DNA from: Pantoea rwandensis
Lineage (GTDB): Bacteria; Pseudomonadota; Gammaproteobacteria; Enterobacterales; Enterobacteriaceae
Length of the DNA stretch: 64,000 bases
Assembly: GCF_002095475.1 (NCBI RefSeq)
Contig: NZ_MLFR01000025.1
Span: 1 to 64,000 of the forward strand
Reading direction: 5' to 3'
The position numbers and the translations under genes were made by a program. This document shows positions 57,733 through 64,000 of this stretch, piece by piece. Below the pieces are notes generated by a model, which was not told where the DNA came from, ran no database searches, and saw only the letters and a list, made by a program, of their open reading frames with translations. Positions within the stretch are counted from its first letter, which is position 1, and every line of letters begins with the position of its first letter.

Positions 57733-58647
57733 TTAGTCAATGCGGCCAATTCGATTCAATCGTGTTCCTGTTGGCCACTGGCCTTCTTGTTTCTCAACAC
57801 TGAACCAAATAGCAACCGCCTTACCCACCAGATTACGCTCTGGCACAAACCCCCAGTAGCGACTGTCATAGCTGTTATTGCGATTGTCACCCATCATAAA
57901 ATACGATTTGGCAGGCACAATCCACTCTGCTGGCGTTTGACCTGGTTGTTGGAAAAATTGACGGCTGTTTACTATCGCATGCGGGTTTTGCAGGATCCGA
58001 TGAATCACGCCTGATAAATTCTCCGTACGCATCTGCAAACGCGTGCCTACCGGTGATTTGTCACCTAAAGGTACTGAATAAAACTGGGGGTGTGCCCCTG
58101 CGCTTTCGACGAACTCGCCGGGGACGAGCGCACTGTATTTGACCGATAACGGAGGCGCGCAGTGTTCGGTCTGTTGGCAGGCAGGAAAAATCGACAATTG
58201 TTGATTCACGGGATCAAACACGATTCGGTCGCCAGGCAAACCGATCACTCGCTTGATATACAGCTGGGATTCATCCTCTGGGAAGGCAAAAATGGCGATA
58301 TCTCCTCGCTTGGGATGACCAGTAGCAAACAGTAATTTCTGATTAAAAGGATTTTTGAGCCCATAGGAATATTTATCAGCCAATACCAAATCACCCGTTA
58401 GTAAGGTGGGCATCATAGAACCAGATGGAATACGGAACGGTTCCCAGCCAAACGAACGAATCAGTAACACCACAGCAAGCAGAGGAAACAAGGATGCGAG
58501 CGTATCCACCCAAGCGGGCAAAAGTTTGAGGCGTTTCTTGGTTGAAACCGCGTCAGTGTGCAAACGTGAACGACTTTTCCTTCTGTATCCCCAACACAAA
58601 CCACTCACAACCGCAGCGATAGCCAAAATCAGGGCGAAAATGTTCAC
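57733..58647 (-). CDS. lepB: signal peptidase I, accessory copy
   Basis: A 304-residue type I signal peptidase. An N-terminal membrane helix (residues 1-20) and a second at about 48-65 anchor the periplasmic catalytic domain. Catalytic Ser77 in PSGSMMPT and Lys132 in YIKRVIGLPGD are present, as is GDNRNNSYDSR. The start is GTG 58647. Housekeeping lepB normally follows lepA and precedes rnc; here it stands alone, so this is probably a second copy, perhaps for a subset of exported proteins. Confidence 0.88.
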   Translation of the reverse strand: MNIFALILAIAAVVSGLCWGYRRKSRSRLHTDAVSTKKRLKLLPAWVDTLASLFPLLAVVLLIRSFGWEPFRIPSGSMMPTLLTGDLVLADKYSYGLKNPFNQKLLFATGHPKRGDIAIFAFPEDESQLYIKRVIGLPGDRIVFDPVNQQLSIFPACQQTEHCAPPLSVKYSALVPGEFVESAGAHPQFYSVPLGDKSPVGTRLQMRTENLSGVIHRILQNPHAIVNSRQFFQQPGQTPAEWIVPAKSYFMMGDNRNNSYDSRYWGFVPERNLVGKAVAIWFSVEKQEGQWPTGTRLNRIGRID

Positions 58648-58909
58648 AATTGTCAGGTTCCATATTCAAAATTGAAATCAATTTTTACAAAGACTCATAA
58701 TTTGATAAAGCATCCAATATATGCGAAATCCCGATTTGTTGCTCAACTGGATGTGCTTTACGTTTTAAAATTACAGGTACGGAATATACAGCGGTGCGAT
58801 TATTCTTAGCCCCCGCCCTGTCTTGAATTCTGGACATTTCAGTGCGATATTTCTACAGAATATTTTTACCGCAATGAATGTCGTCCATAGCCAAGTTAAC
58901 GGAGTGTCT

Positions 58910-59161
58910 ATGTCAGCTGAAAATAGGATTAAGGAACTTGAAGAAACGGTACTTCGACTCAAGGTTGAAACAGATGTACTGCGCGAACTGATGATTAAAC
59001 AAGTCGCGTTGAACAATATTGCCTACAAGGGAAAGTATGATGAAGTGATTATTCAGATGGCAAAAGAGTATGAAGAACGCGGGCTGGATGTTGAACGTAA
59101 CCGAGCGATGCATGAGGCTATGCGGCAATACATTAAGGATGGCGTCTCTTCCGCTGACTAA
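58910..59161 (+). CDS. small coiled-coil hypothetical protein
   Basis: An 83-residue cytoplasmic protein with a leucine-heptad coiled coil at about 5-35 (RIKELEETVLRLKVETDVLR) followed by charged helices. GGAG precedes ATG 58910. I do not recognise the family. The gap before it (58648-58909) shows no gene. Confidence 0.6.
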   Translation: MSAENRIKELEETVLRLKVETDVLRELMIKQVALNNIAYKGKYDEVIIQMAKEYEERGLDVERNRAMHEAMRQYIKDGVSSAD

Positions 59162-59425
59162 GTTCACGACAGAAACAGGGCCTCAATGCGGCTCTGTTTC
59201 TTAATTCTGGTATTAAATTTTGCAGCCTATAATCGAGAGTATGTGCGCTTATTAACGCTTGGCTTATAATGTGTTTCGCTACTTATCCTGTTCCTAAAAT
59301 AGTCTTCAGAAAGCATTAGAATAAGCGGAGCGTTAAATAGCTCCTGTTTCACATCAATTTCATAAAGGTATCGCTCAACCAAAGAATATGTCACACTGTA
59401 TGTGTATACATATTCCGGAGGTTCA

Positions 59426-59626
59426 GTGATTTATGACAACCGAATGACTCAAGAAATGCTCGCGCTATTAGGTTCAACCGTGACGCGATTTATGCGCGAT
59501 GGTATTCCTTTTGAGTTGCATGAATTATCTCAAGCTTTGCAGAGACTTAAAGAGGATGAAGTTAATTTTGAGATAAAACAGCGTTATGAAGCTATTATTC
59601 GGCTACTTTCCGAACTCATGCACTGA
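59426..59626 (+). CDS. small protein, possible YmgA/AriR-like member
   Basis: A 66-residue protein starting at GTG 59426, which follows GGAGG at four-base spacing. The layout (helix, LLGSTVTRFMRDG, then LSQALQRLKEDE and a last helix YEAIIRLLSELM) resembles the connector proteins encoded next on the other strand. Similarity is structural and low, so the assignment is tentative. It is convergent with the AriR-like gene. The gap 59162-59425 shows no gene. Confidence 0.6.
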   Translation: MIYDNRMTQEMLALLGSTVTRFMRDGIPFELHELSQALQRLKEDEVNFEIKQRYEAIIRLLSELMH

Positions 59627-59649
59627 TCTTATATCTCATTTTTTTAATG

Positions 59650-59913
59650 CTAATCGTCGGGAGTATAGCCCACCACGATTTCCAAGGTTCTGCGCAAAAC
59701 AGCGGCTTGCGCTTCATCATCCACACATTCTAACGCTCTGATAAGACTGATGATGATGGACTTATTACTAATTTTCCCTTCAGACGCCAGAACGCTGCGG
59801 ATAACGATGTCCAACACCGCGACTTCATCGCCATGATCCGGACCCGCATTTCGCAGAAACTCAGCCAGTTCAATGTCAGGTAAAGCAGAGTAGATTTCTT
59901 CTGGGTTTTGCAT
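59650..59913 (-). CDS. ariR: AriR/YmgB-like biofilm and acid-resistance regulator
   Basis: An 87-residue protein, the same length as E. coli AriR, whose C-terminal half (IVIRSVLASEGKISNKSIIISL and LRRTLEIVVGYTPDD) is clearly similar. In E. coli AriR is a small helical dimer that acts through the Rcs system on biofilm, curli and acid resistance. ATG 59913 follows AAGAGA and is preferred to a TTG at 59958. Third gene of a ycgZ-ymgA-ariR set. Confidence 0.83.
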   Translation of the reverse strand: MQNPEEIYSALPDIELAEFLRNAGPDHGDEVAVLDIVIRSVLASEGKISNKSIIISLIRALECVDDEAQAAVLRRTLEIVVGYTPDD

Positions 59914-59975
59914 GTTAACGTCTCTTGCAGTCTCATGTCCGGATGAGTAATCGCTCAATCAAGCGTACTTTGTGC

Positions 59976-60275
59976 TTAATGCTTCTGTCTGCTGCCTGAT
60001 TGAAGAGGGTTAATATAGTGGCGATGAGCACTCTCCGCTTCAGCAACTCCACTATTTTTTCGTTGTCTATTGCTACCCTCTGCCAGACTTTCTCTGACCT
60101 CTTTAATCGCCAGGGCAACAAAATGACGCCTGTCAGGATCTTCAGATTTTTCACCCAACTGACTGAGTTGTTCAAGCAGCGCGCGCGTATTGATTGGCCC
60201 GGCCTGCTGAAGCAGTGCCAGTGTGGCCTCGCCGATAATTTCATCGATAATTTGCTGGTAATCACTTCTGTTCAT
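59976..60275 (-). CDS. ymgA: YmgA-like connector protein
   Basis: A 99-residue protein; IIDEIIGEATLALLQQAGPI, LLEQLSQLGEKSEDPDRRHF and VALAIKEVRESL follow the E. coli YmgA pattern (helix, short loop, helix, charged tail). It sits between the ycgZ- and ariR-like genes, the E. coli order. In E. coli these genes are induced by blue light or cold when BluR is removed and then stimulate the Rcs phosphorelay. No BluR/BluF genes are seen here. Confidence 0.72.
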   Translation of the reverse strand: MNRSDYQQIIDEIIGEATLALLQQAGPINTRALLEQLSQLGEKSEDPDRRHFVALAIKEVRESLAEGSNRQRKNSGVAEAESAHRHYINPLQSGSRQKH

Positions 60276-60424
60276 ACATATCTCTGATTGCTGCCTGAAA
60301 GGCGTAGCTTTGACGCCACCTTCTCTCTGCGATCGATAGCTTACCGCTTCTTAGCCACGCGTCGTACAAATGCAATGCAATATCAGAACAAGTAATGCTG
60401 TACAACTATGACTCAGAAATAAGA

Positions 60425-60670
60425 TCAACCTTCGCGATCAAAAAGCAAACCTATCAGCTGATGATAATGGCGTTCTTCTTCCGCTCCGCTAGAAAGTTCC
60501 AGACGACGGAGCAATTTAGTGCACAGTGACTTGCGGTTGAGATTGCGGCCTTCTCTAAGGATTTCAACCACGATCTGACCCAGCGTTTCCTGCTGTGAAG
60601 GCAGGGATGCTTTGTTGAAATACTGCGCAATCGCTTCTGAAGAATTCTGAGTGTATCCATTCTGACGCAT
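60425..60670 (-). CDS. ycgZ: YcgZ-like connector protein
   Basis: An 81-residue protein strongly like E. coli YcgZ over its full length: SEAIAQYFNKASLPSQQETL, then GRNLNRKSLCTKLLRRLE and HYHQLIGLLFDREG. GGGGG precedes the ATG. First gene of the connector set; 150 bases separate it from the YmgA-like gene. Confidence 0.87.
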   Translation of the reverse strand: MRQNGYTQNSSEAIAQYFNKASLPSQQETLGQIVVEILREGRNLNRKSLCTKLLRRLELSSGAEEERHYHQLIGLLFDREG

Positions 60671-60896
60671 GTATTACCCCCAATAGGTTGGTCCGGCATG
60701 CTGCCCGTTAAGTTGTACAGGTATCCAAAAATCTGTACAAGAATATAATAAATCTCTTGATGTTATTTTTTGCAAAAAGTGCTATCGGTGGATGAATCTT
60801 TTAGCGATGGGTGCAGATTATTCTGGAAAGTATAAGAAAGCGCTGATGCCGGCATTCCAGAATGGAAAACATCAGCGTTTCGATGCTGTAAACACG

Positions 60897-61154
60897 CTAT
60901 TTTGACAAATCAATGCTATCGCCTTTCTGAATCATGCCGCGCAACGGAGAGTTTGCCCGTTCATCCACCGCTGAGAGATGACGATACTTTTGCAGCCAAT
61001 TGAGAGCCGCCAATATCTCTGATTTACGTTGCGATGTAACCGCATCCGCGGCCATCAACTGGAGCTGGTGATTGAGTTTTACGACCGTAATTTTTTCATT
61101 ACGTATCAGTAATTGATAGGCTGCTTCACCGATTATTTTTTCCATATTGTCCAT
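60897..61154 (-). CDS. additional YmgA/YmgC-like small protein
   Basis: An 85-residue protein starting at ATG 61154 with a strong AGGAGG. KIIGEAAYQLLIRNEKITVV and LNHQLQLMAADAVTSQRKSE resemble the YmgA-like protein encoded at 59976 (IIGEATLALL, LLEQLSQL). It is likely a paralogue that extends the connector cluster. The tail (SPLRGMIQKGDSIDLSK) is specific. The 225-base gap to ycgZ holds the promoter of the set. Confidence 0.65.
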   Translation of the reverse strand: MDNMEKIIGEAAYQLLIRNEKITVVKLNHQLQLMAADAVTSQRKSEILAALNWLQKYRHLSAVDERANSPLRGMIQKGDSIDLSK

Positions 61155-61293
61155 TCCATTACCTCCTGAGAGTGTGGGCTTGCGCTTTTTTCTCAGCAAA
61201 AATTATAGCTCATAAACTGATTCCCTCTTGCATCGCAACTCTTAAAGCGTAACCTATATATAAAACACATATGTTTCGTATACAGGCCATTCA

Positions 61294-61539
61294 ATGGGTA
61301 TCGTCAAAATCTCCGACCTGATGCATGAGAATTTACGCATAGCGAGCACTGCGCTTAGTCGTTCAATCAATGCCCAGGCAGAACACTGGATGAAGATCGG
61401 CATGCTTGCCGAACTTTATCCCAACCTCAGTCATCATGAATTGACGCGCCTGCTGATGCGCGTCGAACGAGGCGGCGGCGCAGATTTAGCGCAGCTGCTC
61501 GACCAGACTACTTTCACACCGCAGGGAATCGCGCAATGA
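61294..61539 (+). CDS. ParD-like protein
   Basis: An 81-residue ParD-like protein: MGIVKISDLMHENLRIASTALSRS-type ribbon-helix-helix start (VKISDLMHENLRIASTALSR) and INAQAEHWMKIGMLAELYPN. No ParE toxin gene is present. Instead the end overlaps the map gene by four bases (ATGA), a pairing I know from other enterobacteria. It may regulate that gene. Confidence 0.8.
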   Translation: MGIVKISDLMHENLRIASTALSRSINAQAEHWMKIGMLAELYPNLSHHELTRLLMRVERGGGADLAQLLDQTTFTPQGIAQ

Positions 61540-62318
61540 GTATCAAATTACATACCGCAGAACAGATCGAATTAGCACGCGCCGCCGGACATGCCGCCGC
61601 TAAAGTGCTGGAGATTATCACACCCTACGTCAAACCCGGCGTCACCACCGATGAACTTGACGCCATTTGCCATGACTATCTCGTCAATGAGCTGAAGGTG
61701 GTGCCAGCCAACATCGGCTATCACGGCTATACCCGCACGACCTGCACTTCGGTGAATCACGTGGTGTGTCACGGTATTCCTGGCGATAAGAAGCTTAAAA
61801 ATGGCGATATCGTCAACATTGACGTCGGCATCATCAAAGATGGCTGGTACGGTGACACCAGCCGCATGTATTACGTGGGTGAGCCGTCGGTTCGCGCTAA
61901 ACGTCTTGTCGATATCACCTACGAATCCATGGTCGCGGGCATTAAAGTCGTCAAACCCGGCGCGACTTTGGGCGATATTGGTGCCGCGATTCAACAGGTG
62001 GCGGAGAAAGCCGGATTCTCAGTGGTGCGTGAATATTGCGGTCACGGCGTCGGTGAGGTCTATCACGACGAGCCTCAGATTCTGCACTACGGTACACCGG
62101 GCGCGGGAATCGCGCTGAAAGCCGGGATGATCTTCACCATCGAACCGATGATTAACGCCGGTAAAGCCGGTACCAGCGTGCTCTCTGATGGCTGGACGGT
62201 GGTCACCAAAGATCGCTCGCTGTCGGCGCAGTGGGAACACACCATCGCGGTGACGGAAACCGGCTTTGATTTGTTGACACCGTGGCCGGAAGGAACGGGT
62301 GAATACGCCGCGATCTAG
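61536..62318 (+). CDS. map: methionine aminopeptidase type I, second copy
   Basis: A 260-residue type I enzyme that removes initiator methionine. Metal ligands are visible: Asp in NIDVGIIKDGWYGDTSR, His in GHGVGEVYHDEP, Glu in FTIEPMINAGK, and Glu in QWEHTIAVTE; His in GYTRTTCTSVNHVVCHGIP is also kept. The housekeeping map is next to rpsB; this copy, coupled to a ParD-like gene, is an accessory paralogue. Confidence 0.9.
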   Translation: MSIKLHTAEQIELARAAGHAAAKVLEIITPYVKPGVTTDELDAICHDYLVNELKVVPANIGYHGYTRTTCTSVNHVVCHGIPGDKKLKNGDIVNIDVGIIKDGWYGDTSRMYYVGEPSVRAKRLVDITYESMVAGIKVVKPGATLGDIGAAIQQVAEKAGFSVVREYCGHGVGEVYHDEPQILHYGTPGAGIALKAGMIFTIEPMINAGKAGTSVLSDGWTVVTKDRSLSAQWEHTIAVTETGFDLLTPWPEGTGEYAAI

Positions 62319-62352
62319 CGAATACTGAGACGCGAAACCTCAAGGCCACATC

Positions 62353-62397
62353 AGTAGCGTGCCCCTTTGCCAGCGTGTAAGGTAGCGCTACTTTTTT
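62353..62397 (+). terminator. terminator after map
   Basis: AGTAGCG pairs with CGCTACT over a 26-base loop and a T run follows. The right arm is itself inside the palindrome GTAGCGCTAC. Confidence 0.5.
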
Positions 62398-62417
62398 ATT
62401 TCCAAGGATTAAGAGTC

Positions 62418-62951
62418 ATGCGTGAACAAGCGATTTTTGCTGGCGGCTGTTTTTGGTGTACCGAAGCGATTTTCCAGTCTATCGATGGCGTGCTAAGCGT
62501 AGAGAGCGGCTATATCGGCGGTCATCTGCCCTCGCCCACTTATGATGAAGTCTACAGTGACACCACCGGTCACGCTGAAGCCGTCAAAATCGAGTTTGAC
62601 CCGGCCATCGTGAGTTACGACGATCTGCTTGATATTCACTTCGCCACGCATGATGCCACCCAAGAAAACATCAAAGAAGGCGTGGTGCGCTCACGCTATC
62701 GTTCTGCCCTGTTTCCGACTTCTGACGCGCAACGCCTCGCCGCTGAACAAGGTATTGTCCGAGCAGCCGCTGAACTCGGTAAACCGCTGGTTACGCGCCT
62801 CGAACCACTGGCTGAATGGTATGCGGCAGAAGATTATCATCAGAACTTCTGGGAGAGAGAAGGACAGGAAAACGCCTTCTGTATGATGAATATCCCGGCA
62901 AAACTGCAGAAACTGCGCAATAAATTTCCGAAACAGGCATCAGACGCTTAA
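62418..62951 (+). CDS. msrA: peptide methionine-S-sulfoxide reductase A
   Basis: A 177-residue MsrA that repairs oxidised methionine (S form). The catalytic Cys is in GGCFWCTEAIF near the N-terminus, and the WYAAEDYHQNFW segment is typical. The C-terminal part lacks the extra Gly-rich recycling motif of long MsrA proteins; a second Cys in NAFCMMN may resolve. The start at 62418 puts the motif at the usual place. The stop overlaps the end of the convergent LysR gene by four bases. Confidence 0.92.
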   Translation: MREQAIFAGGCFWCTEAIFQSIDGVLSVESGYIGGHLPSPTYDEVYSDTTGHAEAVKIEFDPAIVSYDDLLDIHFATHDATQENIKEGVVRSRYRSALFPTSDAQRLAAEQGIVRAAAELGKPLVTRLEPLAEWYAAEDYHQNFWEREGQENAFCMMNIPAKLQKLRNKFPKQASDA

Positions 62952-63853
62952 CGCGCCATCTCATCGATAACCTGTGTGATGCGCTGAATCACCCTCTGCG
63001 CCGCCCGCGATAACTGTCGGGATGGCGCAGTACAGAGTGCCAACGTCAGCGGACGCATCACGCTGTTTTTCAACGGCACAAAGCACAGCTGCTGCTCCTG
63101 CACTTCAGTCATCACGTCCAACAAACTCAGCACACATACCCCAGTGCCCTGCGCAATCAAACTGCGTATCAGTCGAATATCGTTGCAGGCAATGATGTTA
63201 TCAGGCGCCATGCCCTGTTTGCGGTATAACGCATTGACCCGTTCATGGACCACCAGCGAATCGCCAGGAATGATATGCCGTTCCTGGCTCAATTGACTGA
63301 GGGATAGCGCATCGCACTGGCTCAGTGGATGGTCGGGCGCCATGACAATACCCATCTCCAGCTCCGCAAACGCCAACACATCCAACCCACTCTGTCCTGC
63401 CGGATCGAGGATCAAGCCAAAATCTATCTCAGACTGTCGAATTAACTGGCTGATGGCATGGCTGTTGTCGACCGTAAGTTCCAGTCGCAGCCACTGATGT
63501 TCGCGAGCAATATCGGCAATCGCATCGGCCACCGGGCCTTTAGTCAGCGATTGCACTAGACCCGCGCTGACGTTGCCGCGTTTAAGTCCTTGGATATCGT
63601 CGAAACGCTGGCGCGTAACACGAAACTCGCGCTGCCAGCGCATCACATCGTCGTACAGCAACTCGCCGGCGGTAGTCATCCGCAAGCCATCAGGCAAACG
63701 CTCGAACAGCGGCGTACCAAAGCTCTCTTCCGCCTGCAGGATCTGCCGGTTAATGGCGGACGCGGAGACATGCAGTTTCTCAGCGGCTTTACGTAAGCTG
63801 CCGCTACGAGCCACTTCGGCAAAGTAAACGGAAAAACGGGAAAACGGACTCAT
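62948..63853 (-). CDS. LysR-family transcriptional regulator
   Basis: A 301-residue LysR protein with helix-turn-helix RKAAEKLHVSASAINRQILQ at about residues 20-39 and a C-terminal effector domain. AGGTGATGT precedes the ATG. It is divergent from a gene whose first bases are at the right edge, which is probably its target. Confidence 0.86.
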   Translation of the reverse strand: MSPFSRFSVYFAEVARSGSLRKAAEKLHVSASAINRQILQAEESFGTPLFERLPDGLRMTTAGELLYDDVMRWQREFRVTRQRFDDIQGLKRGNVSAGLVQSLTKGPVADAIADIAREHQWLRLELTVDNSHAISQLIRQSEIDFGLILDPAGQSGLDVLAFAELEMGIVMAPDHPLSQCDALSLSQLSQERHIIPGDSLVVHERVNALYRKQGMAPDNIIACNDIRLIRSLIAQGTGVCVLSLLDVMTEVQEQQLCFVPLKNSVMRPLTLALCTAPSRQLSRAAQRVIQRITQVIDEMAR

Positions 63854-63989
63854 ACATCACCTGTACTGTTTTTTGCAACACTGGATTGAATTCTTGCTGA
63901 TGGATTTGTACAGGGCTAATTATTCACAATGTCCTGACAAAAATGAAGTCTTTCAGTCGCCCTTGTGAGCCAATGACAGGAACATCGCC

Positions 63990-64000
63990 ATGAATACGCC
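63990..64000 (+). CDS. start of a gene cut by the window edge
   Basis: An ATG at 63990 follows ACAGGAACATCGCC, a usable ribosome-binding site, and lies 136 bases from the divergent LysR start. Only the first codons (Met-Asn-Thr) are visible, so the product is unknown. Confidence 0.45.

Overview
The window looks like accessory chromosome or megaplasmid DNA from a plant- or environment-associated enterobacterium. Gene content and protein style (YcgZ/YmgA/AriR connectors, BglG-type antitermination, Pantoea/Erwinia-like transporters and regulators) point to Erwiniaceae such as Pantoea. This is an inference; there is no rRNA, tRNA or core housekeeping block to fix it. Most of the window consists of self-contained catabolic, uptake or surface modules, each with its own regulator beside it.

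Layout. 1-153: a 43-bp tandem palindromic repeat. 193-3799: acetoacetate/short-chain acid operon (CoA-transferase A and B, thiolase) with a divergent LysR regulator. 4080-11068: a chaperone-usher fimbrial operon with its own LuxR-type regulator, RcsAB-like boxes upstream, two chaperones and a frameshifted usher. 11106-17413: an IclR-controlled sugar-acid/hydroxyacid catabolic region with two MFS permeases; two minus-strand promoters carry the same operator. 17615-27445: a LacI-controlled ribose-type ABC import and catabolic cluster (TenA-like, BtpA/SgcQ, PfkB kinase, binding protein, ATPase, permease, phosphotriesterase homologue, amidotransferase-like protein, M20 hydrolase) with perfect GTAAACCGGTTTAC operators; its substrate is not known to me. 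27496-31814: Fur/AraC-controlled siderophore receptor and binding protein. 33064-34503: ProP-like osmolyte transporter. 34787-41188: treZ-treY-glgX, trehalose from glycogen. 41224-41987: RelE/HigB-like toxin and HTH antitoxin with a palindromic operator. 42135-43899: chemoreceptor. 43945-45797: TetR regulator and a frameshifted MFS exporter. 45807-49358: CLC channel with MarR, ArsR/SRPBCC pair, ClpP-like peptidase. 49513-50982: an orphan fliD with a near-consensus sigma-28 promoter. 51284-55653: a bgl beta-glucoside system with two RAT/terminator antitermination sites. 55839-57302: two RcsB/RcsA-like LuxR regulators. 57505-58647: KGG stress peptide and an extra signal peptidase I. 58910-61154: small genes including a ycgZ-ymgA-ariR set. 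61294-64000: ParD-like/map pair, msrA, a LysR regulator and the first bases of a divergent gene.

Two themes cut across the modules. First, Rcs-type control: RcsB-like regulators, YcgZ/YmgA/AriR connectors (known in E. coli to feed the Rcs phosphorelay) and RcsAB-like boxes upstream of the fimbrial operon occur together. Second, several genes (usher, glgX, YbjJ-like MFS, and possibly the RcsB-like regulator) each appear to lack exactly one base, which may be real decay or a systematic sequencing error; that must be settled before they are called pseudogenes.
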